From NCBI RefSeq assembly GCF_039535785.1, contig NZ_BAAAXV010000001.1, positions 2,046,001 to 2,110,000 on the forward strand: a DNA stretch of 64,000 nt. Reading direction: 5' to 3'. Shown piece after piece: positions 16,881 to 25,258 of this stretch (its first letter is position 1; every line of letters starts with the position of its first letter). Source of the stretch: Nonomuraea helvata. Lineage in GTDB: Bacteria; Actinomycetota; Actinomycetes; Streptosporangiales; Streptosporangiaceae. A model generated the notes under the pieces. That model made no database searches. It was not told the DNA's origin and was given only the letters and a program-made list of their open reading frames with translations. A program made the position numbers and the translations under genes.

Positions 16881-18065
16881 ATGAACCTGGGACCACCCAT
16901 GAGCAGGGAAGGCGTCGAGCACGCACTGCGCGCTCGCGCCGACGAACGTGACCGTATCTCCGGTGACCTGCTCGATCTCGAATCCCACACCACCTACCAG
17001 TTGCTCAGAGGAGCCTCCTTACGCGGGGCGACCCAGCGGAGATGGGCCGCGGCGCAGGAGTCGCTGGCCACGCTGTGGTCGCTGAACGACGCGTACCGGG
17101 CCGTGTTGCGCGACGCCGAGCAGATCAGGGCCGCCCGCGCCAAGGTGGGCGCCGAGCAGCTGGCGGAGCTGACCGAGCTGCTCGCCGGCGTGTCCGTGGT
17201 GCTGCGGGCCGCGGCCAAGCCGGTCGAGCAGCGCTCGCTCCTCCCCCAGCAGGACGAGCGGCTGACCCTCGACCAGACCGTGGCGCGGATGGACGCCGCC
17301 TTCCGCGAGGTCACCTCCGCCCTCAATGACATCGACGCGGTGTGGAACGCCGTGCTGCCCCGGCTCGACGGGGCCGACAGCGACCTGCGCCACATCCGCG
17401 ACCTCGAACGCGACCTCGGCGAGAGCGCGGACCTGACGGCGCACGAGGCCGAGCTGAGGCGGCTGCGCGCCTCGGTCCTCGAAGACCCGCTCGGCGCGCC
17501 CGTCGAACAGGACCTCGACCGGCTGGCCCGGCTGCTGGCCGGCTCCCGCGCGGAGCTGGAGCTGGCGCTCACCGTCAAGGCCGAGTACGCACGGCGCAGG
17601 GAGGACCTCGTGGCCGCGCTCGACCGGGTCCGGGCGGCCGAGAGCGAGGCCCGGCTGGCCCACGGCGCGGTCGTCGTCAAGATAGCCCTGCCGCCGCAGG
17701 CCCAGCCGCGCAGCCGGGCCGAGTCGCTGGCCGCCGGGCTGGACGCGCTCGACGCCTCCGCCGACACTTGGGTGCTGCGGGCCAAGCGCCTGGCGGGGCT
17801 GGAGGAGGAGGCCCGCAAGGCCGCAGACCAGTCGCTGGCCACGGCCAAGGCGCTCTACGGCCTGGTGGGCAGGCGTGACGAGCTGCGCGGGCGGCTCGGC
17901 GCCTGCCAGGTGATGGCGGTGCGCAAGGGCCTGGCGGAGGACCCCGCGGCCTCCGAACTGTTCGAACGGGCGCGCGTGCTGCTGTGGAGCGCGCCCTGTG
18001 ACCTGACGAAGGCGGCGGCGGCCGTCGAGACGTACCAGCGCGCGATACACGGAGGTAAGGGATGA
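16881..18065 (+). CDS. Coiled-coil protein of PknG-type operon
   Basis: A 394-residue cytoplasmic protein, nearly all long amphipathic helices with heptad-like spacing (for example LRARADERDRISGDLLDLES, and VTLA-type repeats through residue 370). It has no enzyme motif. It is the first gene of the seven-gene kinase operon, and its TGA overlaps the pknG ATG. GGGGAG precedes ATG 16881, and ATG 16899 is an alternative. I infer a scaffold or sensor partner for the kinase, from position only. Confidence 0.65.
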   Translation: MNLGPPMSREGVEHALRARADERDRISGDLLDLESHTTYQLLRGASLRGATQRRWAAAQESLATLWSLNDAYRAVLRDAEQIRAARAKVGAEQLAELTELLAGVSVVLRAAAKPVEQRSLLPQQDERLTLDQTVARMDAAFREVTSALNDIDAVWNAVLPRLDGADSDLRHIRDLERDLGESADLTAHEAELRRLRASVLEDPLGAPVEQDLDRLARLLAGSRAELELALTVKAEYARRREDLVAALDRVRAAESEARLAHGAVVVKIALPPQAQPRSRAESLAAGLDALDASADTWVLRAKRLAGLEEEARKAADQSLATAKALYGLVGRRDELRGRLGACQVMAVRKGLAEDPAASELFERARVLLWSAPCDLTKAAAAVETYQRAIHGGKG

Positions 18066-20179
18066 CCCGCTGCGCGCAGCCCGGCTGCACGGGCACGATC
18101 GAGGACGGCTACTGCGACCTGTGCGGCCACTCGGCCGGCGCGCCCGCGCCTCCCTCCCCATCTTCGGTCCCGGTCCAGACCCAGCCGGTGAGCAGGTCGG
18201 TCACCTCGCCGGTGAGCAGCGGCCGGTCGCGGGCGGGCAGGCTGGCCACCATCGCCGACCTGCCGTCGGTGCCCTACCGCGACCCGACCACGGCCGTCAT
18301 GAGCGACCCCGTGGTGCCCGAGGACAAGCGGTTCTGCGCCAACCCGGCGTGCGGGAAGATGGTCGGCCGGTCCAGGGAGGGGCGGCCCGGGCTGACGGAC
18401 GGGTTCTGCCCGCACTGCCGTACCCAGTTCTCCTTCACCCCCAAGCTGGGCAAGGACGACCTGGTGGCGGGCCAGTACCGGGTGCTGGGCTGCCTGGCGC
18501 ACGGCGGGCTGGGCTGGATCTACCTGGCCTCCGACGAGAACCTCGACGGCATGTGGGTGGTGCTCAAGGGCCTGCTCAACACCAACGACGCCGAGGCTCT
18601 GGCGGCGGCGGAGGCGGAGCGGAAGTTCCTCACGACGATGGACCACCCCAACATCGTCAAGATCCTCAACTTCCAGCGCTCCGGCGGCTTCGGTTACATC
18701 GTCATGGAGTACGTGGGCGGCCAGTCGCTCCACGAGCTGCGCCGCCAGGGCCCGCTGCCGCTGCGCGAGACCCTCATGTACGGCAGGGAGATCCTGCAGG
18801 CGTTCGCCTACCTGCACGAGCACGGCATGGTCTACTGCGATCTCAAACCGGCCAACGTGATCAGGGTCGGCAAGCGGCTCAAGCTCATCGACATGGGCGC
18901 GGTGCTGCCCATCGGCTCGCCGGCGGGCTCCGGCTGGGCCACGCCCGGCTACCACGCCCCGGAGGTCGAGACCGCTTCCGCCGCCGCCACCGCCGACCTC
19001 TACACCGTGGCCAGGACGCTGGCGGTGCTGGCCGTCCCGGGCTTCGTCCCGTACGCGAACGGCGTGGCCGCGCCGCTGCCCGACGACTGCGGGCACCCGT
19101 CCTTCACCCGGCTGCTGCGCAAGGCGACCGCCGTCAACCCCGCTGACAGGTTCCAGAGCGCGGAGGAGATGGAGGAGCAGCTCATCGGGGTGCTGCGGGA
19201 GGTGAGCGCGCTCGAGGACGGCGTGCCGTACCCGGCGCCCTCGCCGATGTTCGGGCCGGAGCGGACCGCGGTGGGCACGGCGCTGTCGGAGGACGGCGAC
19301 AAGGTGTTCGGGCCGCTCGACCCGGCAGAGGTCGCGGCCGCCCTGCCGGTGCCGCTGGTCGATCCGGCCGACCCGGCGGCGGGCGCGCTGGCCGGGCTGC
19401 TCGGCCGCGACAGCAAGGAGCTGATCGACCAGCTCGCCGCGATGCCGCAGACGCCCGAGACGAAGCTGATGCGGGCCAGGCTGCTGGCCGAGGAGGGCGC
19501 GGCGGGGGCTCCGGTCGTGCTGAGCGAGCTGGACAGGGAGCTGCCGGGTGACTGGCGCGTGACCTGGTACCGCGGGGTGCTCTCGCTGACCACGCGGCAG
19601 ACGGACGAGGCCGTGTCGATGTTCGACTGGTGCCTGTCGGCGCTGCCGGGTGAGCTGGCGCCGAAGCTGGCGCTGGCGTTCGCGCTGGAGTGCGCGGGCA
19701 AGCCGGCGGCCGGCTGGTACGAGGCCGTCTGGCGGACCGATCACTCCTACGTGAGCGCGGCTTTCGGGCTGGCCAGGTCGGGCCGGATGAGCGTGCTGGA
19801 CGAGGTGCCGTCCCACTCGATCTACCGGGTGTCGGCGCAGGTGGCGCAGGCGATCTCCGTCGTACGGCGGCCCGATCTGAGCCTGCTCACCACGGCCGAC
19901 CTCGTGGGCGCGGCCGACCGGCTGGACCGGCAGACCGACCTCCACCCGCGCCGCCGCGACCTGCTCACCGCCGAGCTGCTCACCTCTGCGCTGACCTGGC
20001 TCGACGGCCATACCCCGTCGTCCGGCGCGCAACTGGCGGGCGCGCCGTTCACCGAGACGGGGCTGCGCAGGCGGCTCGAGTCGATCTACCGCAAGCTGGC
20101 GGTCGCGGCCGAGTCACGCCAGGAGCGCCACGAGCTCATCGACCAGGCGAACGCCGTACGACCGAGGACGTGGTTGTGA
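18062..20179 (+). CDS. pknG: PknG-type Ser/Thr protein kinase
   Basis: A 705-residue kinase with PknG architecture. It has an extra N-terminal zinc ribbon (CTGTIEDGYCDLCGH), the rubredoxin-like metal site (FCANPACGKMVG, FCPHCRTQF), a kinase domain about residues 137-380, and a C-terminal TPR-like helical region. The catalytic loop reads YCDLKPANV, without the HRD Arg, and DFG is replaced by IDMGAV, as in mycobacterial PknG (LIDLGAV). PknG in mycobacteria senses amino acids through GlnH/GlnX and phosphorylates the FHA protein GarA. Here glnX, glnH and an FHA gene lie in the same operon. Confidence 0.9.
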   Translation: MTRCAQPGCTGTIEDGYCDLCGHSAGAPAPPSPSSVPVQTQPVSRSVTSPVSSGRSRAGRLATIADLPSVPYRDPTTAVMSDPVVPEDKRFCANPACGKMVGRSREGRPGLTDGFCPHCRTQFSFTPKLGKDDLVAGQYRVLGCLAHGGLGWIYLASDENLDGMWVVLKGLLNTNDAEALAAAEAERKFLTTMDHPNIVKILNFQRSGGFGYIVMEYVGGQSLHELRRQGPLPLRETLMYGREILQAFAYLHEHGMVYCDLKPANVIRVGKRLKLIDMGAVLPIGSPAGSGWATPGYHAPEVETASAAATADLYTVARTLAVLAVPGFVPYANGVAAPLPDDCGHPSFTRLLRKATAVNPADRFQSAEEMEEQLIGVLREVSALEDGVPYPAPSPMFGPERTAVGTALSEDGDKVFGPLDPAEVAAALPVPLVDPADPAAGALAGLLGRDSKELIDQLAAMPQTPETKLMRARLLAEEGAAGAPVVLSELDRELPGDWRVTWYRGVLSLTTRQTDEAVSMFDWCLSALPGELAPKLALAFALECAGKPAAGWYEAVWRTDHSYVSAAFGLARSGRMSVLDEVPSHSIYRVSAQVAQAISVVRRPDLSLLTTADLVGAADRLDRQTDLHPRRRDLLTAELLTSALTWLDGHTPSSGAQLAGAPFTETGLRRRLESIYRKLAVAAESRQERHELIDQANAVRPRTWL

Positions 20180-20215
20180 TGGATCCGCAGCGTAGCGAGG
20201 ACATCCATCACAACC
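20172..20215. repeat. 13-bp inverted repeat over the PP2C start
   Basis: Perfect 13-bp arms (GGTTGTGATGGAT at 20172-20184 and its complement at 20203-20215) with an 18-nt loop. The left arm contains the pknG stop and the ATG of the next gene, so the RNA hairpin could hide that start. Confidence 0.6.
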
Positions 20216-21102
20216 CTCCGAGCGAAGCTCGGCAATCGGACGCTGCGATGCGGGTGATTTGTCCTGTATGTGAGGCGGCCGTGCTGGAGGGTGAGACCTA
20301 CTGCGAGGCGTGCGGCCACACGCTCGGCGCGCCGGCCTGCGCGTCGTGCGGTGCGCACGCCGTGGACGCGGAGGGCTACTGCGAGCGGTGCGGCGCCCGC
20401 CAGCCCACCGGCAGGGACCATGCGGAGACCGTGCTCGACGGCGGCGCGGCGGCGGCCGTCACGGACAAGGGGCTGCGCCGCAGCCGCAACGAGGACGCGG
20501 TGGCGCTGCTCACGTCCGGGGCGAACATCGTGACCGTGGTCTGCGACGGCGTGGGCAGCTCGCCCAGGGCCGACGAGGCGTCCGCGGTGGCCGTCGAGAC
20601 CGCCTCCGCCGCGCTGGCCAGGGGGCTGCCGCACGATGAGGCGTTCGACCTGGCCGGGCGGGCGGTGGCCAAGCTCGCCACGTCCGTCCACGACGCGCCG
20701 GCCAGCACGTACATCGCCGCCGTCGTCGAGGAGGGCCGGTTCACGCTCGGCTGGGCCGGCGACACCCGGGCCTACTGGCTGCCGGACCCCGAGCGAGGCT
20801 CGGCAATGACACAGGGTGTGCTGCTGACCGAGGACGACGCGGTCGAGACCGGCGAGATCACCGCCTGGCTCGGCGCCGACGCCGTCGACGTCGCGCCCCA
20901 CGTACGCACCTTCGCCCCGAAGGAGCCCGGCCTGCTGCTCGTCTGCAGCGACGGCCTGTGGCGCTACCTGGACGGCTACGCCTTCCCCACCACCGGAACC
21001 CCCATCGAGATGGCCCGCGAGATGCTGCGCCACGCGCTCGACTCCGGGGGCCAGGACAACGTGACCATCGCCTTGATCCCCTTAGGAGTGACGCATGGGT
21101 GA
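20179..21102 (+). CDS. PP2C-family Ser/Thr phosphatase
   Basis: A 307-residue protein. Two zinc-ribbon segments near residues 29-75 (CPVCEA, TYCEACGH, CASCG, YCERCGA) are followed by a PP2C domain with RSRNEDA, VVCDGVGSS, LLVCSDGLWRY and GGQDNVTIAL, so the metal-binding aspartates are present. TGATG overlaps the pknG stop. ATG 20248 (MRVICPVC) is a plausible true start, because the first 23 codons are made of inverted repeats. It is the natural antagonist of the kinase encoded just upstream. Confidence 0.88.
   Translation: MDPQRSEDIHHNPPSEARQSDAAMRVICPVCEAAVLEGETYCEACGHTLGAPACASCGAHAVDAEGYCERCGARQPTGRDHAETVLDGGAAAAVTDKGLRRSRNEDAVALLTSGANIVTVVCDGVGSSPRADEASAVAVETASAALARGLPHDEAFDLAGRAVAKLATSVHDAPASTYIAAVVEEGRFTLGWAGDTRAYWLPDPERGSAMTQGVLLTEDDAVETGEITAWLGADAVDVAPHVRTFAPKEPGLLLVCSDGLWRYLDGYAFPTTGTPIEMAREMLRHALDSGGQDNVTIALIPLGVTHG
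20218..20238. repeat. REP-like palindrome, copy 1
   Basis: CCGAGCGAAGCTCGG followed by CAAT. A near-identical unit occurs at 20789-20809. Stem GAGC/GCTC with GAA loop. Confidence 0.5.
20789..20809. repeat. REP-like palindrome, copy 2
   Basis: CCGAGCGAGGCTCGG plus CAAT inside the phosphatase coding region, read in frame as PERGSAM. It matches copy 1 with one change in the loop. Confidence 0.5.
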
Positions 21103-22381
21103 CCTGCCCACTTTCACCCTGACCATCGACCAGAACAAGTACCTCCCGACCGACGGCCGCGAGGTGCACGCCATCCTCACGGTCACCTCCACCGGCGGCG
21201 TGGTCACGCAGTCCGTGACCGCGGAGGCCGCCGAAGTGATCATCATTGACACGTCCGGTTCGATGAGCGGCGGCAAGATCCGCGAGGCCAGGCAGGCGGC
21301 CGCGACCGCCGTGCACACCCTGCGCGACGGGGTCAACTTCGCGGTGATCGCGGGCACGGAGCGGGCCAAGGTGATCTACCCGGGCGGCCACGCCAACCTG
21401 GTCAAGGCCAGCCCGGCCACCAGGGCCGAGGCCGAGCGGGCGATCAGCCGGCTGTCCGCGCACGGCGGCACCGCCATGGGCGAGTGGCTGAAGCTGGCGG
21501 GCCACCTGCTGTCGGCACACCCGTCGGCGATCAGGCACGCGCTGCTGATGACCGACGGCCAGAACAACGAGCGGCCCGAGGTGTTCGCCTCCGTGCTGGC
21601 GGGCTGGAGCGGCAAGTTCGTGTGCGACTCGCTGGGGATCGGCGAGGACTGGGTGCCCGCGGAGCTGCGGAAGGTCTCGGAGGCGATGCTCGGCACGTTT
21701 GACTTCGTACGGAACCAAGGGGATCTGTCCGAGTTCTTCCGGAGGCTGACGCAGGCGTCGATGAGCAAGACCGTGGCCGAGCTGGCGCTGCGGGTGTGGG
21801 TGCCGCAGACCGCCACGCTGAAGTTCGTCAAGCAGGTCTCCCCCACGCTGCTCGACCTGACCGGCAAGCGCACCGACGTGAACCCGCTGACCGGCGACTA
21901 CCCGACCGGCTCGTGGGGCACCGAGGAGCGCGAGTACCACATCTGCGTGGAGGTGCCGCCGGGCCAGATCGGCCAGGAGATCAGGGCCGGCTGGGTCAAG
22001 CTCGTACGCCCCGACACCCAGGACGTCCTGGCCAGCGGGAACGTGCTCGCCCAGTGGACCGACGACCTGGCGGCCTCCACCCGGATCAACAACAAGGTCG
22101 CCCACTACACCGGCCAGGCCGAGCTGCACGAGCTCATCCAGGACGGGCTGAGCGCCAGGGCGATGGGCGACGTCGACACCGCGACCGCCCGTCTGGCCAA
22201 GGCCAAGGAGCTGGCCGCCGAGTCGGGACGCGAGGACACCGCCAGGCTGCTGGAGAAGGTGGTCGAGGTCGATCCGGCCACCGGCACGGCCAGGCTGCGC
22301 AGGAACGTGGACAAGGCCGACGAGCTCGAGCTCGACACGGGCTCCGTCCGTACCAGCCGGCTGCGCAAGGAAGGAAGCTGA
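21095..22381 (+). CDS. VWA-domain protein
   Basis: A 428-residue cytoplasmic protein. The von Willebrand A domain (about residues 45-230) has the MIDAS motif DTSGSMSGG, the Thr in GGTAMGEWL and the Asp in MTDGQNNE, so metal-dependent ligand binding is likely. A beta-rich middle and a helical region follow, ending in the conserved-looking tail LELDTGSVRTSRL. It overlaps the phosphatase gene by 8 bp and the FHA gene by 1 bp. Probably an assembly platform in the kinase pathway. Confidence 0.85.
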   Translation: MGDLPTFTLTIDQNKYLPTDGREVHAILTVTSTGGVVTQSVTAEAAEVIIIDTSGSMSGGKIREARQAAATAVHTLRDGVNFAVIAGTERAKVIYPGGHANLVKASPATRAEAERAISRLSAHGGTAMGEWLKLAGHLLSAHPSAIRHALLMTDGQNNERPEVFASVLAGWSGKFVCDSLGIGEDWVPAELRKVSEAMLGTFDFVRNQGDLSEFFRRLTQASMSKTVAELALRVWVPQTATLKFVKQVSPTLLDLTGKRTDVNPLTGDYPTGSWGTEEREYHICVEVPPGQIGQEIRAGWVKLVRPDTQDVLASGNVLAQWTDDLAASTRINNKVAHYTGQAELHELIQDGLSARAMGDVDTATARLAKAKELAAESGREDTARLLEKVVEVDPATGTARLRRNVDKADELELDTGSVRTSRLRKEGS

Positions 22382-23013
22382 TGGCCACCTGCCCGCAGGG
22401 CCACGCGTCGGGTGACGACGAATACTGCGACGTCTGCGGCGCCCAGATGGCCGGCGCCCCCGCACCCCAGCCGCAGGCCCAGGCCGCGGCGCCGGGGGCC
22501 GAGTCGTGCCCGGTCTGCCAGACGCCGCGCGCCGGGCAGTTCTGCGAGGTGTGCGGCCACGACTACACCGGCGGCAGCGCCCCTGTCTCCGTCCCCGTGG
22601 GCGGCGGGGCCCATTGGGAGGCCGTGACCGCCGCCGACCGCACGTACTACGAGAAGGTCATCGCCGAGGGGGGTCCTGACGCGACCGCGATGGCGTTCCC
22701 GCCGTACTGCCCCGAGCGCTCGTTCGCGCTGGTCGGCGAGCAGGTACGGGTAGGGCGGCGCAGCAGGGCCAGGAACGTGGCCCCCGAGATCGACCTGACC
22801 GGGCCGCCCGAGGACCCGGGCGTCTCCCACCTGCACGCCGTGCTGCTGGCCCAGCCGGACGGCTCGTGGACGCTGGTCGACCCCGGCTCCTCCAACGGCA
22901 CCCAGGTGAACGGCAAGCCCGTCAAGGTCAACGTGCCGGTCAGGATCGGCCCAGGCGACAAGATCCACCTGGGCGCGTGGACCGTCATCACCATCAGGGA
23001 GGGCACGCCGTGA
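22381..23013 (+). CDS. Zinc-ribbon FHA protein (GarA-like role)
   Basis: A 210-residue protein. Two zinc ribbons (CPQGHASGDDEYCDVCG and CPVCQTPRAGQFCEVCGH) are followed by an FHA domain about residues 105-205 with VRVGRRS, VSHLHAVLL and SSNGTQVNG, the residues that bind phosphothreonine. In mycobacteria, PknG phosphorylates the FHA protein GarA to control 2-oxoglutarate metabolism. This protein is the in-operon candidate for that partner, though its N-terminus is ribbons, not the GarA ETTS-type tail. Confidence 0.88.
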   Translation: MATCPQGHASGDDEYCDVCGAQMAGAPAPQPQAQAAAPGAESCPVCQTPRAGQFCEVCGHDYTGGSAPVSVPVGGGAHWEAVTAADRTYYEKVIAEGGPDATAMAFPPYCPERSFALVGEQVRVGRRSRARNVAPEIDLTGPPEDPGVSHLHAVLLAQPDGSWTLVDPGSSNGTQVNGKPVKVNVPVRIGPGDKIHLGAWTVITIREGTP

Positions 23014-24389
23014 CCATGGTGCAGGCCCAGTCCCAGGCGCCCGTGGTGGCGCCCGCCGCTCCGGCGCCCGTGCGCCGGAGCGTGCCCGGCAGGATCCGGG
23101 TCGTCACCGGCGTCACCGTCGCCTCGCTCGCCCTGCTCTTCGCGGCGCTCGCGGTCGGCAGCATGACCGCCCGCGACGGCCTACGGGTCATCGGGCGCGA
23201 CGCGGGGCCGCAGGTGGTCGCCACCGCCGATCTCTACCTGGGGCTGAGCGACATGGACGCGCAGGTGGCGAACGTGCTGGTGATGGGCGACCAGTACGCG
23301 CCGCAGCGCAAGCAGGCGCTCGACCGCTACGAGCAGCAGCGGTCCAAGGCCGACGAGGCGCTGATGCAGGCGCTCTCGCTCGCCGACACCAGGGCCGAAC
23401 GGGAGACCGTGCGCTCGGTGCTCGACAAGCTGGGCCGCTACGAACGGCTGGCCGGCCAGGCGCTGCTGCTCGACGAGCGATCCAAGCACGCGCCAGGGCC
23501 GCCTCCCCAGGAGGTGGTGCTGACCTACCGCGAGGCCACCAAGCTGATGCGGGTCGAGCTGCTGCCCCAGGCGTACAACCTGACCTTGGAGAGCGGCACG
23601 ATCGTGCGCGCGACCTATGACGAGAAGACCGTCATGGTGCCGCTCCTGCGGATCGCGGTGGTCCTGGCCGGGATCCTGGCGCTGAGCTGCCTGATCTGGC
23701 TCCAGGTCTACCTGGCGCGCCGCTTCCGCCGGGTCTTCGGGCCGGCGCTGCTGGTCGCGACCGTGACGACCGCGATCGCGCTCCTCGCCGGGTTGAACGT
23801 GCTCGGGACGGACGAGGCCGCGCTGCGCCAGGCCAAGTCGGCCGGCTTCGACTCGGTGCTGACGCTGGCCAAGGCGCGTTCGATCAGCAACAGCATGCAG
23901 GGCGACGAGAGCCGCTACCTGCTGGACAAGGAGTGGGCCGACACCTACGAGCACACGTTCCTGGACAAGGCGATGTCGGTCGTCTACTTCAAGGCGGGCA
24001 ATCTGCGGACGTACCACAACCAGGTCGCCACGGGCTCCAAGGACTTCCTCGGCATGCTGAGGGCCGACCTGGTCGGCAAGGAGGGCGACGACGCGCTGGA
24101 GGCGTACCGCAGCTTCCAGGCCTCCGACACCAAGTTCCGTGAGCTGGTGGCGAACGGAAGGACCGACGAGGCGGTCGCCGAGCGGCTCGGCCCGGTGACC
24201 ACGGCGTTCGACGCGTACGACCGTGCACTCCTGGCGCTGTCCGCCAAGAGCCAGAGCCAGTTCACGCGCGCGATCGAGCACGGCGAGAGCGCGCTGGACA
24301 ACCTGTGGCGGCTGCTGCCGTTCGCCATCGGCGGGATCGGCCTGCTGGTGATCGCGGGCGTGTGGCCACGACTCAAGGAGTACCGGTGA
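23010..24389 (+). CDS. glnX: GlnX-type transmembrane signalling protein
   Basis: A 459-residue membrane protein. An N-terminal helix (about residues 28-50) is followed by an extracellular four-helix-type domain to about residue 205, a central pair of helices (about residues 212-232 and 246-264), a second extracellular domain, and a C-terminal helix ending GLLVIAGVWPRLKEYR. This matches GlnX, which couples periplasmic GlnH to PknG in mycobacteria. GTGA overlaps with the FHA gene. ATG 23016 is an alternative start. Confidence 0.8.
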   Translation: MTMVQAQSQAPVVAPAAPAPVRRSVPGRIRVVTGVTVASLALLFAALAVGSMTARDGLRVIGRDAGPQVVATADLYLGLSDMDAQVANVLVMGDQYAPQRKQALDRYEQQRSKADEALMQALSLADTRAERETVRSVLDKLGRYERLAGQALLLDERSKHAPGPPPQEVVLTYREATKLMRVELLPQAYNLTLESGTIVRATYDEKTVMVPLLRIAVVLAGILALSCLIWLQVYLARRFRRVFGPALLVATVTTAIALLAGLNVLGTDEAALRQAKSAGFDSVLTLAKARSISNSMQGDESRYLLDKEWADTYEHTFLDKAMSVVYFKAGNLRTYHNQVATGSKDFLGMLRADLVGKEGDDALEAYRSFQASDTKFRELVANGRTDEAVAERLGPVTTAFDAYDRALLALSAKSQSQFTRAIEHGESALDNLWRLLPFAIGGIGLLVIAGVWPRLKEYR

Positions 24390-25192
24390 AGCGGGCGCTG
24401 GTGGTGGTGCTGGCCCTGGTCGCGACGGCGGTCGCGGGCTGCGGGACGGACGGGCAGGAGTCGGTCCTGGACAAGGACAGGATCGTCATCGCGGTACGCC
24501 CCGACCTGCCCTCGGTCGGATTCCGCCGGCCCGACGGCACGTTCGAGGGCTTCGACGTGGACGTGGCCGCCTACATCGCCCGCAAGCTGCACAAGGAGGC
24601 CACCTACATCGGGGTGCTGGCCGCCGACCGGCAGAAGGTGATCACCAACGGCCGGGCCGACCTGGTGCTGGCCACCTTCACGATCGACCAGGAGCGCAAG
24701 AAGGACGTGCTCTTCGCAGGGCCGTACCACATCTCCTACCAGGACATCCTGCAGCGGCCCGACGAGACGATCAAGAACGTGCGCGACCTCAAGGGGCGCA
24801 GGATCTGCGCCGTGCAGGGCTCGAACGCGGCCCAGCGGGTCGTGGAGGAGCGCGAGGTGGCGGCGCAGCTCGTGCCGTTCAACGACTACAAGGCGTGCCT
24901 GTCGGCGCTGAAGAGCAAGCAGGTGGACGCGGTGACCACCAACGACGTCATCCTGGCGGGGCTGGCCAACCAGGACGGCTCGGGGCTGAAGCTGGCCAAC
25001 GCGCAGTTCAACGAGCAGCGCACCGGAGTGGGCATGCGCAAGAGCGACGTGCCGGGGTGCGAGGCGGTCAACCGGGCGATCACCGACATGTACCAGGACG
25101 GGACGGCGAGCAGGCTGCTGCACCGGTGGTTCGGCAAGGCGGGGCTGGATCTGTCGACCATCGCGGTGCCGCAGTTCGAGGGCTGCTCCTGA
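24386..25192 (+). CDS. glnH: GlnH-type amino-acid-binding lipoprotein
   Basis: A 268-residue family-3 solute-binding protein. A lipoprotein signal ends VAGC with Cys19. The mature protein shows VIAVRPDLPSVGFRRPDG, FEGFDVDVAAYIA, ADLVLATFTI and LKGRRICAVQGSN, all typical of polar amino acid binding. There is no ABC permease or ATPase nearby, so it acts as a sensor, as GlnH does for aspartate/glutamate in the mycobacterial pathway. GTG 24386 overlaps the glnX stop, and a strong terminator follows. Confidence 0.88.
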   Translation: MKRALVVVLALVATAVAGCGTDGQESVLDKDRIVIAVRPDLPSVGFRRPDGTFEGFDVDVAAYIARKLHKEATYIGVLAADRQKVITNGRADLVLATFTIDQERKKDVLFAGPYHISYQDILQRPDETIKNVRDLKGRRICAVQGSNAAQRVVEEREVAAQLVPFNDYKACLSALKSKQVDAVTTNDVILAGLANQDGSGLKLANAQFNEQRTGVGMRKSDVPGCEAVNRAITDMYQDGTASRLLHRWFGKAGLDLSTIAVPQFEGCS

Positions 25193-25215
25193 GCAGCGGA
25201 CAGGCTCCCGGACAT

Positions 25216-25253
25216 GGGACGGGCCCGGGCGGCACTCGCCCGGGCCCGTTCCC
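25216..25253. terminator. Bidirectional hairpin terminator
   Basis: A 16-bp GC-rich stem (arms starting GGGACGGGCCCGGGCG) with a 5-nt loop between the convergent glnH and rpoD genes. There is no long U run, as is common in actinobacteria. Confidence 0.8.
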
Positions 25254-25258
25254 TTGGA

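Noticed and set aside
17855..20032. 725-codon antisense ORF over pknG
   Set aside because: Shadow frame. The kinase on the plus strand has clear motifs, and this one has none.
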